A stretch of DNA of 64,000 nucleotides from Pacificispira sp002696645. Lineage in GTDB: Bacteria > Pseudomonadota > Alphaproteobacteria > UBA8366 > Aestuariispiraceae. The position numbers and the translations under genes are program-made. Position 1 is the stretch's first letter; each line of letters begins with the position of its first letter. The stretch covers positions 1 through 64,000 of the forward strand of contig NZ_JBLZHU010000004.1 in the NCBI RefSeq assembly GCF_048892425.1, written 5' to 3'. Of this stretch, positions 7,619 through 17,157 are shown in pieces. Below the pieces are notes generated by a model, which was not told the DNA's origin, ran no database searches, and saw only the letters and a program-made list of their open reading frames with translations.

Positions 7619-8710
7619 TCACGCCAATTCAGCCGGAATCGGAACCAGATGATTGTCATAGGCAATACCATCGATACTGCTGAGAATCTGTTGATCATTT
7701 GAAATTTGTCCAATCCCATCGGTGACCACAAAGGTCTGACCATCGGGGGCGGCGCCACAGACATCAGGACGCATCAATGTGTCCTGAAGGGCCTGTGTCC
7801 GGGCGTCCCAGATTCCAACAATCCCGCCTCTGGGGCTGGTGGCAATTACGCGGCGCCTGTCACCGCTGGCAACGATTGCGCCAGTATAGTAATTCATGGC
7901 GTGAACCAGTGAGGCTTGCATTTCAACCGGGCGCATCTCTGCCCCCCCCTGATGGACCCCCAATAATCCGGGGCATTCTGACAAAGACCCTTCATACTGC
8001 CCGGCTACCCAAACCGTTCCGGGTGTCACTTCTGTAAGATGGCGAATGGATAACTTCTCATAACTGCGGGGCAGGCGTACCGTTTGCAGGATTTCCCCGT
8101 CCGATGCCCGCAGATAGGTCAGGCACGGGTCCATCTGTGCCAGATTCAATTTTTCGCGGGGATAATCCGGATGGGTAGCTATGCCGCCATTGGCGACGGC
8201 AATCGTTTCACCATCAGATAATAGGATTGCCTGATGACACCCAACACCACCGCCATCAAACTCTCCGACGCGCGCATATCCCTGTGTGGCGTCATAGATA
8301 CCCAAAACGCTGCGCGCTTTATCGAAATCATTTTCGGCTGCAAATAACAGCTTTCCATCCGCGGAATAAAAGCCATGACCATAATAGAGGCGGTCGTCGC
8401 GGGCAGCGATGTGATGGGTGACCGTCCGCCGCCGCACATCAAAGACCAGGATAAAATGCCCCGGTCGACGCGCAAATAACACCGCCGACCGGCCATCAGA
8501 TGACATCGCCCCATCATGGGCCCGCGCCTTTAAGGGAACACGATACAGCATGTCCCCCCGATCATTGATCAAGGCGGCGGCAAAGCCACCTGTGGCATCA
8601 CGCATGGATGTCAGGAACAGGCTATGCTGCCCCGCAAGAGCATCACGCGCAGCCGCAGGGGCAGCCAACGCTGTCAGAAGAGCAAGTGCGTGTCGTCTGG
8701 ACAGGTGCAT
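7619..8710 (-). CDS. DUF1513 domain-containing protein
   Basis: The 363-residue protein begins at ATG 8710 (MHLSRRHALALLTALAAPAAA), 4 bp after the imelysin gene, with a Tat-like SRR signal. An earlier start at 8746 would overlap the previous gene. The body has beta-propeller-like strands (DARTQALQDTL, DGEILQTVRLPRSYEKLSIRH). DUF1513 proteins are typically last in an imelysin-DUF1111-imelysin iron operon. They are predicted periplasmic, and their function is not established. Context supports a role in iron acquisition. Confidence 0.85.
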   Translation of the reverse strand: MHLSRRHALALLTALAAPAAARDALAGQHSLFLTSMRDATGGFAAALINDRGDMLYRVPLKARAHDGAMSSDGRSAVLFARRPGHFILVFDVRRRTVTHHIAARDDRLYYGHGFYSADGKLLFAAENDFDKARSVLGIYDATQGYARVGEFDGGGVGCHQAILLSDGETIAVANGGIATHPDYPREKLNLAQMDPCLTYLRASDGEILQTVRLPRSYEKLSIRHLTEVTPGTVWVAGQYEGSLSECPGLLGVHQGGAEMRPVEMQASLVHAMNYYTGAIVASGDRRRVIATSPRGGIVGIWDARTQALQDTLMRPDVCGAAPDGQTFVVTDGIGQISNDQQILSSIDGIAYDNHLVPIPAELA

Positions 8711-8714
8711 GGCC

Positions 8715-9821
8715 TCAATCTCCATCCATCGCATTGAACCCGGCAATCAGACCCAGGGCCGCAGGAACATCGCCAGTCAGCAACGTGATCGCCCCGGTCA
8801 GGGGAAGGCTGGCATAGGTCAATCGATCATAATCCTCTTGCGTGCTTAAATGCCCTTCGAAGGTTCGGTCCGCCGACACTTCAGTTTGGTTCAAGGCATC
8901 GCGTGCCATGCCCAATTCCAGCGCCAATTGCTCCGTCAGATATTGCCGATCCGCCGGCAAGGCATTTTCCAGCGACCAACTGTCGACCAGATCCGCAATC
9001 CCTTCCACATTGCTGATCATCGACAGCAGGGTCAGGTCAGACCGCCAGAATGGGGCCAGCTTTGGCTTTGCCGTATCAACAGAGTCCTGCAAGGGCGGCA
9101 TCAGTTTCGTGTCACGCAGGATTTGCAATTGCTCTCGCGCAGCGCGTAGAAATTCCTGCATCGCTTCACCGGTTGATTTATACCGCACATCTTCCGGACC
9201 GGCTGATTTCATCAGGTCGCCGTAGCCGCCGGGCGCGCTCCACCCATCATACAGCGCATTCGAGATATGCAGGACGGATTGCGCCATAGTCGCGCCATAC
9301 CGACACCGGAATGCTCCTTCCGGGGTGGCCTGAGCCTCATACCCGGTTCCGAACAAGACGAAATCCAGGGCCAATAGACCCTGCACGGCGACACTTTTCT
9401 GTTGCAGCGTTTCCAGACTGGTTGCGCTTTCATCCTTTTCCAGAAGAAGGGATTGTACCTGTTGAAGACCGCGCCCACGCGGGTCGGGCCAGAACAACAG
9501 TCGCTCAAACCGGTTATCATCACGCGCTGGACCGAAACGAAATGCTTCAATACGAGAGAATGTTTTGACCACATCAGCAAAACTGTTCTGGACATCCGCC
9601 AACGCCTCTTCGCTGGGAGCCGAACACAGCCGCGCATAGGCGTCGTTTTGAGACTCCGCTGCACCTTTAAACTGCCCATAGGCGGGGATCACGAACTGAT
9701 CCACGGCCAAGGCGACCGACTTCTTCAAGGCATCCGTTGGAACCGGCGCCTGTGTATCGGCCTGGGCAAAACCACAGAAGGCAAAGGTTGTCAGTAAAAC
9801 ACACGCAAACTTTCGCATCAC
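8715..9821 (-). CDS. Imelysin (M75) family periplasmic protein
   Basis: This 368-residue protein has a signal peptide (MMRKFACVLLTTFAFCGFAQA) and the helical imelysin fold. The GxHxxE motif of typical imelysins is not visible: the matching region reads LLALDFVLFGTGYE. It is therefore a divergent member, as is usual for the second imelysin in these operons. Imelysins are iron-regulated surface or periplasmic proteins linked to iron uptake, and peptidase activity is doubtful. Its start overlaps the DUF1111 stop by four bases. Confidence 0.85.
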   Translation of the reverse strand: MMRKFACVLLTTFAFCGFAQADTQAPVPTDALKKSVALAVDQFVIPAYGQFKGAAESQNDAYARLCSAPSEEALADVQNSFADVVKTFSRIEAFRFGPARDDNRFERLLFWPDPRGRGLQQVQSLLLEKDESATSLETLQQKSVAVQGLLALDFVLFGTGYEAQATPEGAFRCRYGATMAQSVLHISNALYDGWSAPGGYGDLMKSAGPEDVRYKSTGEAMQEFLRAAREQLQILRDTKLMPPLQDSVDTAKPKLAPFWRSDLTLLSMISNVEGIADLVDSWSLENALPADRQYLTEQLALELGMARDALNQTEVSADRTFEGHLSTQEDYDRLTYASLPLTGAITLLTGDVPAALGLIAGFNAMDGD

Positions 9822-11365
9822 AGGCTCTCCAAAAACTGTATCAGGGCATTTCGGTCTTCAAGGCTTAGCTCCACAACCTTATCACGGGCGGCCTGCGCCT
9901 CACCCCCATGCCATAAGATGGCTTCCAACAGGTTGCGGGCTCTACCATCATGCAGGAAGAATGTATGACCGCTAACGACCTCTGTCAGTCCAATACCCCA
10001 CAGAGGGGGCGTACGCCATTCCTGACCTTGAGCGTCTCCGACCGGGCGGTGATCGGACAGACCTTCGCCCATATCGTGCAACAACAGATCCGTATAAGGC
10101 CAGATCAACTGAAATCGGTGTTCCGGTTGATCCGCATTCCGACTGGTCACATATTTCGGCGTATGACAGGCGACACAACCGCTTTCATAGAAGACCTTCT
10201 TACCGCGCAGGACCGTTGGATCTGCCACATCGCGCCGGGCAGGAACCGCCAGATTGCGGGAATAATGTTCGACCAGATCCAGGATCGGATCAGGGGCTTC
10301 CGTATCGCCCAAATTGACTTGAACACCCGTCGCCATTTGACGACAGGCTCTTTGAGCTTCGGTGCAATCGCCCCAGTGGTTGGGAACCATGGGCGTGGAA
10401 ATACCGATATCCCCGGCGAAGGCGTCTGCTGCCTGTGCCTTCAGGGAAGCCTTGGACGCCTTCCAGCCAAACCGACCCAGCGCGATACCATCTGCGACCG
10501 GATCCCAAACCATGCTGGGCCGCCCAGAGATCCCATCCCCATTAAGATCATCCGGGTCCGCCTGGGACAGGATATCAGCGGGGGCGATAGCTTCCAGCAG
10601 ACCCAGTCCGATCATGGGCGGAGCGACACGCGGTGATAGCATGACGTCTGGATCCATCGGACCATAGGCCAGATCCTTCACACTGTAGGTTGGAGCACGC
10701 AAGGAAACGACCTGCCCGCCATTCAGTGTTACAGGGCGCTCTTCATAAGTGACGACCATCTGGCCTTCGGCATCCAGGCCTGGCACGGCGAAGTCCTGAA
10801 ACTGCCCGCCATAGGTTGGTTCCGGTATGCGCAACATTTTCTTGCTGGCAAGGGCCTGTCGTTCCGCCTCGGTCCGGGCCGGAACAGACAGGCGCAAAAA
10901 CATGGTTGAAGCATCCGTATCACTGATGTCAGGGGGGTGACCACGCCCGTCCTTCAGATGACAGCGCTGGCAGGACCGCGCATTATAGATCGGGCCCAAA
11001 CCATCCGACGCATTGGTTGAAGAAGGGCTGGATACCCAGATTTTCCGAAACAAGCCATTGCCAAGGTTAAACTGCTCCTGACCTGCAAAATCCAGATTTT
11101 CAGAGAAATGAGAAAACGCATTCCGGCCCGTATCAGATTGCAGGGTCCCCGCCCCGCCGGACATGTTTTCATACTTTTCTGCATCGGAGAAAATTTCCGT
11201 CGCCCGGGTGACTGCCGATACACGCGCCTGATCTTTGGCAGTCAGATCATTTCGCAAGATTGGCGCAGCGTCTTGCGCAGATGTTGGGGCACAAAAACCA
11301 AGAGAAAACAGAACAAACCCAACGGAAGCGGACAGAATGCGACTTCCTTTCATACTGGTAACCAT
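9818..11365 (-). CDS. Di-haem oxidoreductase, DUF1111 family
   Basis: The 515-residue exported protein has two c-type haem motifs, CQRCH (residues 132-136) and CVACH (397-401), after a signal peptide ending near TSAQ. The spacing and the segments RSCQRCHLKDGRG and GCVACHTPKY are those of DUF1111 'thiol oxidoreductase-like' di-haem proteins, distantly related to MauG/cytochrome c peroxidase. In iron operons it lies between two imelysin genes and is thought to help iron redox handling in the periplasm. It is translationally coupled to the downstream imelysin. An alternative start is ATG 11353. Confidence 0.88.
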   Translation of the reverse strand: MVTSMKGSRILSASVGFVLFSLGFCAPTSAQDAAPILRNDLTAKDQARVSAVTRATEIFSDAEKYENMSGGAGTLQSDTGRNAFSHFSENLDFAGQEQFNLGNGLFRKIWVSSPSSTNASDGLGPIYNARSCQRCHLKDGRGHPPDISDTDASTMFLRLSVPARTEAERQALASKKMLRIPEPTYGGQFQDFAVPGLDAEGQMVVTYEERPVTLNGGQVVSLRAPTYSVKDLAYGPMDPDVMLSPRVAPPMIGLGLLEAIAPADILSQADPDDLNGDGISGRPSMVWDPVADGIALGRFGWKASKASLKAQAADAFAGDIGISTPMVPNHWGDCTEAQRACRQMATGVQVNLGDTEAPDPILDLVEHYSRNLAVPARRDVADPTVLRGKKVFYESGCVACHTPKYVTSRNADQPEHRFQLIWPYTDLLLHDMGEGLSDHRPVGDAQGQEWRTPPLWGIGLTEVVSGHTFFLHDGRARNLLEAILWHGGEAQAARDKVVELSLEDRNALIQFLESL

Positions 11366-11404
11366 CTCACGGCGTCTTTCTTATCAAAACGATTGGGACC
11401 CTAG

Positions 11405-11428
11405 AGCATCATGCGCTCGCATGAGCTC
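11405..11428. repeat. Short palindrome upstream of the di-haem gene
   Basis: TCATGCG and CGCATGA flank a central CT just upstream of the DUF1111 gene, with AGC/GCT continuing the stem around one unpaired base. It sits in the 219-bp gap between irpA and the di-haem gene and could be a leader hairpin or a protein site. No function can be assigned. Confidence 0.35.
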
Positions 11429-11509
11429 ACACATGTTGCACTTACCACTTTCTTTTCAGCAAATACGTCGTCGGAAACAAGTCCGCTTGCGAAAGCTTTC
11501 TTCGAACGC

Positions 11510-11560
11510 GGTGTTAAACAAAACGAACCGGCTGATCGGACAATACGCCCAATCAGCCGG
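11510..11560 (-). terminator. Rho-independent terminator after irpA
   Basis: On the minus strand, CCGGCTGATTGG (11560-11549) pairs with CCGATCAGCCGG (11539-11528) with one mismatch. A T-rich run (TTTTGTTT, 11525-11517) follows. It lies 25 bp after the irpA stop, so irpA is probably transcribed apart from, or more strongly than, the downstream di-haem/imelysin/DUF1513 genes. Confidence 0.75.
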
Positions 11561-11584
11561 CTGTTACTTGCATGCTAACAGGGC

Positions 11585-12853
11585 TTACTGGAATACAGCG
11601 TTCGGATTGTCCAAGCTGTCGGACCCTTCGAAACTGGCCTGGCCCAGATTCAATTCGGCGACAGCCCGTTCAATGGGGCGTGTCTGGGCGACCAGACCGT
11701 CGACCACCGCTTGAATGATCGCATTGCCGGATTCATTCCCTTCCCCAATCATCTGATCATAGGCTTCGCCAGACTGTGCCCGCTGGCGCATCTGTTCCAT
11801 TGCCGAAACGGTGGCGTCCAGCTTGGCGCGTAACTCCTTATCCACGGCTGGAGATTTTTCCGCCACCAGGTCAGAGATTGACGGCCCGGAGACCATAGAC
11901 CCATCAATCCGTTCATACTGCCCCAGATAGACGTTCCGAATACCCATCTGATCATAATAATGGGAATTGTAAGTATTGTCTGAGAAGCAATCATGCTCTT
12001 CTTCCGGGTCGTGCAGCAACAGGCCCAGCTTGATGCGCTCGCCCGCCAATTCACCATAGGACAGCGATCCCATTCCGGTCAGAATAGCCAGGAGGCCCGC
12101 ATCAGGATTTTCAAGCAGCGCGGCGCGTGCGGCTCCTCCCTCTTCCCAATTGCCGACCATCTCCTGCAGATCGGCGATCAACAAGGTTGATGCCGCCTTC
12201 AGATATTCAGCACGACGGTCACAATGACCATTGGTGCAGTTCTGGGTGTCATAATCGCTGGCCGGGCGGTTACCGGCACCAGGGCCCGTTCCATTCAAAT
12301 CCTGACCCCACAACAGAAATTCGATTGCGTGATAACCGGTTGCGACATTCGCTTCAACGCCACCCGCTTCCTGCAGCGTTTCTGACAACAGCTCAGGCGT
12401 AATATTGGTGGCATCCACATTCTGACCGGCAATTTTCAGTTTTGGATTTGCAATCACATTAACTGTGTAGAGAGGATTCTGATCCGATTCCATGCCGTAG
12501 GACGGATCGACATAGTCAATCAACCCTTCATCCAATGGCCAGGCATTCACCCGCCCTTCCCAATCATCAACAATCGCATTCCCGAACCGGAAAGCTTCCG
12601 TTTGTTGATAAGGCACGCGCGCATCCAACCAGGCTTCACGGGCAGCCGACAGGGTTTCTGCCGTCGGATTGGCGATCAAACCATCAATCGCAGTATCCAG
12701 CTTCTTGGCGGTGATCAGCGAATCTTCATAACCCGCATGGGCAATATTCGCATAATTATTCAATATCCCAACAGGCTCTGCTGCATTTACAGAAACCACC
12801 GGGGCGGCCAGGACCATGGCACCAAAGGCGATGGCTCTTCCAAATTTCGACAT
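11585..12853 (-). CDS. irpA: Imelysin family iron-regulated protein (IrpA-like)
   Basis: This 422-residue protein has a signal peptide (MSKFGRAIAFGAMVLAAPVVSVNA) and the imelysin signature GYHAIEFLLWGQD (GxHxxE). Two helical repeats and a Cys-containing insert (NCTNGHCDRR) are visible. IrpA-type imelysins are strongly iron-repressed periplasmic or outer-membrane proteins involved in iron assimilation; they are not proven peptidases. A near-consensus Fur box lies 29-47 bp upstream. It is the first gene of the iron cluster and is followed by its own terminator. Confidence 0.9.
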   Translation of the reverse strand: MSKFGRAIAFGAMVLAAPVVSVNAAEPVGILNNYANIAHAGYEDSLITAKKLDTAIDGLIANPTAETLSAAREAWLDARVPYQQTEAFRFGNAIVDDWEGRVNAWPLDEGLIDYVDPSYGMESDQNPLYTVNVIANPKLKIAGQNVDATNITPELLSETLQEAGGVEANVATGYHAIEFLLWGQDLNGTGPGAGNRPASDYDTQNCTNGHCDRRAEYLKAASTLLIADLQEMVGNWEEGGAARAALLENPDAGLLAILTGMGSLSYGELAGERIKLGLLLHDPEEEHDCFSDNTYNSHYYDQMGIRNVYLGQYERIDGSMVSGPSISDLVAEKSPAVDKELRAKLDATVSAMEQMRQRAQSGEAYDQMIGEGNESGNAIIQAVVDGLVAQTRPIERAVAELNLGQASFEGSDSLDNPNAVFQ

Positions 12854-12881
12854 GCTACTCTCCCATACAGTCGTTACGCAT

Positions 12882-12900
12882 GATAATGATAGTCATTCTC
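12882..12900. promoter_or_regulatory. Fur box upstream of irpA
   Basis: GATAATGATAGTCATTCTC matches 17 of 19 positions of the classical Fur consensus GATAATGATAATCATTATC. It lies just upstream of the irpA start codon, so iron-dependent repression of irpA is very likely. Confidence 0.8.
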
Positions 12901-12945
12901 ATTCATCAGTCTGACGATGTCAAACCGCTGCGACAAAAAAACCAC

Positions 12946-14025
12946 CTAGAACGAGACGGCGCTTCCAATCAGCACAACCGTCCCTTCATTTTCATTCGCG
13001 GCACCGCCAGCACCATTGCTGCTGTCGGCATGGACAACATCGCTGTAAACGAGCAGCCCTTCGGCAACTTGCGCATCAATTGAGATGTTGTAGACGGTCA
13101 TTTCGTCTTTTGTGCCGTCCGTATTGGTGTTTTCGCCATAAGCATAGCCAACCGCAAATCGACCCAGGCCATAATCATAGCCGACGCCGAACTGATAATT
13201 GCTGCCAGCATCCGCCAGAGTGCCCTTTTGAACCCCCGAAGAACCATTATCGCCATAGCCAGCGCCGATCTCCACCGGACCGAAACCAACTTTTACCCCG
13301 GCGCGCCAGGCGTTGATTTTCTCCAGGTCTTGATTGATGACGCCCTGATCCGCATCCGCATGGCGATAGCCCAATGAGCCCAGGATTGAAACATCCTGCA
13401 GATCAACGCCATAGGTCACTGAGGTTTCCAGGACATTATAGGCGGCCCCATCATCGGTCTGCTGTGTTTGCCCTTCCACGCCATTTTGCGGGGTAAACGA
13501 AATGCCCCCTTCGAATCCTCCAAAATTTGGCGTGTAATAGGCGATCTTGTTCGCATCGTCGCTGCTTTCCGACGTGCCTAGAAAGGCGGCATCGCCAATC
13601 TGGGTATAGTAATCACCGAATTCACCATCAAATCCTTCACTGTGGGCCTGAACATCATGTCCGCCCGTTGCCATGTTATCGACGACATCGTCATCCGATC
13701 CCAGATGAATGCGCCCCCAATCCCCGAAGAATTTCAAGTACATCTCGTCAAAGGCACCGGTGTTTCCTGTGGCAAAACCCCATTGGATATTGGCCCCATA
13801 ATGCAAACCGGTATCGGTGACCGCATCAACATCCCAAACCAATTCTGACTGGTCAGAAACCGCAGAAATGCTCGCCCCTACGCCAGGGGCTTCTTGGTCC
13901 GCATCCGCGAATGCAAACTGATAATCCAACATGCCGGAAAAGGTAACCACCACGTCACCGGCATGGGCGGCAGCCGGAATAAATCCCGCCAGAACGGTGC
14001 CAGCCAACAACCATGATCTTTTCAT
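12946..14025 (-). CDS. Gram-negative porin
   Basis: From ATG 14025 (GGA 7 bp upstream) the protein has 359 residues: a signal peptide (MKRSWLLAGTVLAGFIPAAAHA) and then alternating beta strands ending in aromatic SAVSF, the usual C-terminal signal for outer-membrane insertion. Acidic loops (GSDDDVVDN, ESSDDAN) and strands such as FGGFEGGISF and FGPVEIGAGYGDNG match alphaproteobacterial trimeric porins. The longer reading frame from 14169 lacks a ribosome site. A Fur-like box upstream and the iron cluster next door suggest iron-responsive expression. The solute is unknown. Confidence 0.85.
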   Translation of the reverse strand: MKRSWLLAGTVLAGFIPAAAHAGDVVVTFSGMLDYQFAFADADQEAPGVGASISAVSDQSELVWDVDAVTDTGLHYGANIQWGFATGNTGAFDEMYLKFFGDWGRIHLGSDDDVVDNMATGGHDVQAHSEGFDGEFGDYYTQIGDAAFLGTSESSDDANKIAYYTPNFGGFEGGISFTPQNGVEGQTQQTDDGAAYNVLETSVTYGVDLQDVSILGSLGYRHADADQGVINQDLEKINAWRAGVKVGFGPVEIGAGYGDNGSSGVQKGTLADAGSNYQFGVGYDYGLGRFAVGYAYGENTNTDGTKDEMTVYNISIDAQVAEGLLVYSDVVHADSSNGAGGAANENEGTVVLIGSAVSF

Positions 14026-14226
14026 TTTTTCATCCATTTCATACAGAGTGGGTTTTGTGGTTTGGCTGGCGAAAAGACAATAAATCTCTATCCTCGGAAT
14101 CGAGGCCGATACGCTCTTCGTTGGCTGATGTGCCACCCCCAAGTGAGCCAGAATGTCGGCATTTACCATGCAGACATCTTTATAAACCCAACTATTGATC
14201 AGGCGTTATCTCTTGTCAACAAAAAT

Positions 14227-14245
14227 GCGAATGATTATTAATTGC
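14227..14245. promoter_or_regulatory. Fur-like box upstream of the porin gene
   Basis: GCGAATGATTATTAATTGC, read on the opposite strand, agrees with the 19-bp Fur consensus at about 13 positions. It lies about 200 bp before the porin start and just after the emrB stop. The match is weaker than that at irpA. Confidence 0.4.
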
Positions 14246-14252
14246 AGTGTTT

Positions 14253-15755
14253 TTACTGCTTGCGTTTGGGTCTGATTAGAAAAAGCATAGGGATCGCCGC
14301 CAAGGTAATCCACATCATGAAAATAAAGTTATTCAGATAACCAATCGTTGTTGCCTGCCGGGTCACCTCTCCATTCAAGGCGGCAAGTCCTGACGTGGTG
14401 TGCCAATCCCAGGATTGCGGTAATAAAGGCTGATGCATCATTTCTCGGAACGGGTTCATCAACTCACCAATATTGGCATGATTGATCTGGGTGTTCTGGG
14501 CCAACAGCGTGACGACCACCGAAATTCCGATACTGCTGCCAATATTGCGCATCAAACTGAACATCGCCGTACCTTCATTTCGGTATTTCGCGTTCAGGGT
14601 GGAAAAAGCAACCGTGCTTAACGGCACGAAGATAAAGCCCAGACCAAAGCCCTGGATGATCCCGGTCCAAATCAGGGTAGCCATTGGGATATCGACCGTA
14701 AATGTGGACATTTCATAAAGCGAGACGGATATCAAACATATACCCAACAAAATCAGGGCACGGGCATCTATACGCCCGTTCAACCGACCGACGATAATCA
14801 TCGCCACCATTGTCCCGATACCACGCGGAGCAAGAATGTACCCCGTGGTCAAAACTGGATACCCCATCAACGATTGCAAAAAGGGCGGTAACAGCGCCAG
14901 CGTCGCCAACAGGATAATCCCAACCATAAAGATGACAACCAGGCCTGCAGCGAAATTGCGATCCTTAAATAATCCGGGCTCGATAAAGGGGTTCTTTGCC
15001 GTAAACATCTGAACCAGGAACATGTAAAAACACAGGGCAGCAATGACAGTTTCGACAATGATTTCCGTCGATGAGAACCAATCCTGAGACTCACCGCGGT
15101 CTAGCATCATCTGCAATGCACCGATGGCGAGGCTTAATAGAGCAAAACCAAATATATCGAAACGACGGTCAAGATTCCGTACCGTTTCCGGAACGACTGT
15201 CAGGATACCCGCCAGGGCCAGCATCCCAAAGGGAAGGTTGATGTAAAACACCCAACGCCAATTGTAATATTCCGTCAGATAGCCCCCCAGGGTCGGCCCT
15301 AGAATTGGCCCGACCATCACGCCGACTCCCCAAAGAGCCATCGCGGACCCATGCTTTTCCTTGGGATAGCTGTCCAGCAGGACCGCCTGTGACAAGGGAA
15401 CCAATCCCGCGCCAAATATTCCCTGCAGCAGGCGAAAAACGACAATCTGTTCCAGCGAGGTTGCCGCGCCACACAGCATGGACGCAATGGTGAACCCTGT
15501 CACCATAGTCGCAAACAGACGCTTGCGTCCAAACCGCGCAGCAAGGAATCCGGTTGGCGGTGTCATGATCGCCGCAGCCACGATATAGGATGTCAGCACC
15601 CAGGAAATCTGATCCTGCGTCGCTGAAAGACTGCCTTGCATATGGGGTAAGGCAACATTGGCGATTGTCGTATCCAGGGCCTGCATGATCGTCGCCAACA
15701 TAATCGACGCGGTGATCAACCCCAGATGGGCAGGTTTGCCCTCCGTCGACGTCAT
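14253..15755 (-). CDS. emrB: DHA2-family multidrug efflux MFS transporter, EmrB-like
   Basis: The 500-residue inner-membrane protein has 14 hydrophobic segments. DHA2 motifs include LDTTIANVALPHMQGSL in TM1, LAARFGRKRLFA in loop 2-3 and GAGLVPLSQAVLLDSYP in motif C. It is the proton-driven pump of an EmrAB-type tripartite efflux system, working with EmrA and an outer-membrane channel not encoded here. It overlaps emrA by four bases. The cognate MarR-type regulator probably lies at 34.6-35.1 kb, now separated by the island. Confidence 0.93.
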   Translation of the reverse strand: MTSTEGKPAHLGLITASIMLATIMQALDTTIANVALPHMQGSLSATQDQISWVLTSYIVAAAIMTPPTGFLAARFGRKRLFATMVTGFTIASMLCGAATSLEQIVVFRLLQGIFGAGLVPLSQAVLLDSYPKEKHGSAMALWGVGVMVGPILGPTLGGYLTEYYNWRWVFYINLPFGMLALAGILTVVPETVRNLDRRFDIFGFALLSLAIGALQMMLDRGESQDWFSSTEIIVETVIAALCFYMFLVQMFTAKNPFIEPGLFKDRNFAAGLVVIFMVGIILLATLALLPPFLQSLMGYPVLTTGYILAPRGIGTMVAMIIVGRLNGRIDARALILLGICLISVSLYEMSTFTVDIPMATLIWTGIIQGFGLGFIFVPLSTVAFSTLNAKYRNEGTAMFSLMRNIGSSIGISVVVTLLAQNTQINHANIGELMNPFREMMHQPLLPQSWDWHTTSGLAALNGEVTRQATTIGYLNNFIFMMWITLAAIPMLFLIRPKRKQ

Positions 15756-16996
15756 TTGGGCTGCTCTGTTTCCGCTGCAGTCGCCTGAGGCAACGCCCCC
15801 AGCCAGGACAGGGTGGAATGCACAAAATCGGGCATTTCGCGCTGATAACCGGTATCAACTTCCACCGAAACGCTCATCCCCGACCGCAAGGCAAGGTCCG
15901 CCTGCTCATTTTTCAGGGAAATACGCAATGGGATGCGCTGGACAACCTTGACCCAGTTTCCCGTCGCATTCTGAGGGGGAATTACTGAAAATTCAGAGCC
16001 TGTCGCTTGGCTGACACTGGTGACGAAACCCTGTAGGTCCTGATCTGGAAATGTATCAACCGTGATAACCACCGGCTGACCCGGCCTGATATGGGTCAGG
16101 TCTGTTTCCTTAAAATTCGCCTCAATCCAGACACCGTTGCTGGCAATCAAACTCATTACCGGGCTGCTGAAGGCGCCATTGCCAACAACCTGCTGGCCCA
16201 CTTCCGGTGTATTGCTGACCACCCCGGCGAAGGGCGCACGCACAACGGTCCGCTCTATATTCAGTCTGGCGCGTTCCAGATCCGCCATCGCTTGCTGGTA
16301 GGGGGGGTAATCCTCAATCTGGATATCAATCGATCCCCCCAGAGAGGCCAGTATCTGCTGCGCCTCTTGCTGAATGATCTGATTCTCCTGGCGCGCCACG
16401 GTCAGATCATGACTTACAGAATCAAACTTACTAGACGAGATTGTCTTGCTGGCAACCAACGGCTTTTGCCGATCATATTCACTTTTGGCATAGTTAATAT
16501 TGGCACGAGCCAGCGCTAGTTCAGATCGCTTTTCCTGATAGCTGGCCTTCAAACTGGCAAATTCGTTACGAAGCATCGACAGTTTAGCCTGCGCCTCATT
16601 CAGCGCGATGCGATAGGAACGATCATCGATTTGGAACAGCACATCCCCGGCTGAAACGGCCTGGTTTTCCTTTACCATGACGTCAGAAATCAATCCGGAC
16701 ACTTCTGCGGCGATCATTACCTTATCGGCCTTGATATAGGCGTTTTCCGTACCGACAAACCGCCCGCCAGTGAAATAGGTATATCCCGCAACGGCGATTA
16801 CGACCAACGGGCCCAGCACCAGAAGAAAAGTACGGATCCTGTTTCGCTTTCGCTGTTTTGGGATGTTGTCATTCCTTGGCCCCGCACCGGGCAGCGCGGC
16901 GCCATCCGGCACCATATCAGCAGAGGTTGAGTTAGAGGCGCTAGGTGCTTGATTTGACATTGTCTGTGCCTTCGGGTGAGGACTTGCGGTCGACAT
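15752..16996 (-). CDS. emrA: EmrA-like membrane fusion (HlyD family) protein
   Basis: This 414-residue periplasmic adaptor has one N-terminal membrane anchor (FLLVLGPLVVIAVAGYTYF), a split lipoyl domain (TENAYIKADKVMIAAEVSG and TVVRAPFAGVVSNTPEVGQQV), and a long helical hairpin between them. The ATG at 16996 is preferred to the GTG at 16999 because GAGG lies 6 bp upstream of it. It links EmrB to an outer-membrane channel. An AT-rich palindrome at 17013-17030 is a candidate MarR operator. Immediately beyond begins the AT-rich edge of the genomic island. Confidence 0.92.
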   Translation of the reverse strand: MSTASPHPKAQTMSNQAPSASNSTSADMVPDGAALPGAGPRNDNIPKQRKRNRIRTFLLVLGPLVVIAVAGYTYFTGGRFVGTENAYIKADKVMIAAEVSGLISDVMVKENQAVSAGDVLFQIDDRSYRIALNEAQAKLSMLRNEFASLKASYQEKRSELALARANINYAKSEYDRQKPLVASKTISSSKFDSVSHDLTVARQENQIIQQEAQQILASLGGSIDIQIEDYPPYQQAMADLERARLNIERTVVRAPFAGVVSNTPEVGQQVVGNGAFSSPVMSLIASNGVWIEANFKETDLTHIRPGQPVVITVDTFPDQDLQGFVTSVSQATGSEFSVIPPQNATGNWVKVVQRIPLRISLKNEQADLALRSGMSVSVEVDTGYQREMPDFVHSTLSWLGALPQATAAETEQPK

Positions 16997-17012
16997 CACA
17001 AGCCTCGTTGTT

Positions 17013-17030
17013 TATATTACATTTAATATA
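17013..17030. promoter_or_regulatory. AT-rich palindrome before emrA, candidate MarR operator
   Basis: TATATTA-CATT-TAATATA is a perfect 7-bp inverted repeat, 17 bp from the emrA start codon. A similar AT-rich palindrome lies at the start of the marR gene (35102-35116). MarR proteins typically bind 16-20-bp AT-rich palindromes of this kind, so both may be sites of the same regulator. Confidence 0.5.
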
Positions 17031-17157
17031 GTTCGTTATTATTCAGATCTCTGATTTAAAAGAGTAAATACAAGTATATTATTATTTTTGTTCATACAAA
17101 AACTGTTCAGTCAAATTGTATAGGCGGTTAGAAGATAAATGCATCAACACTGACTCG

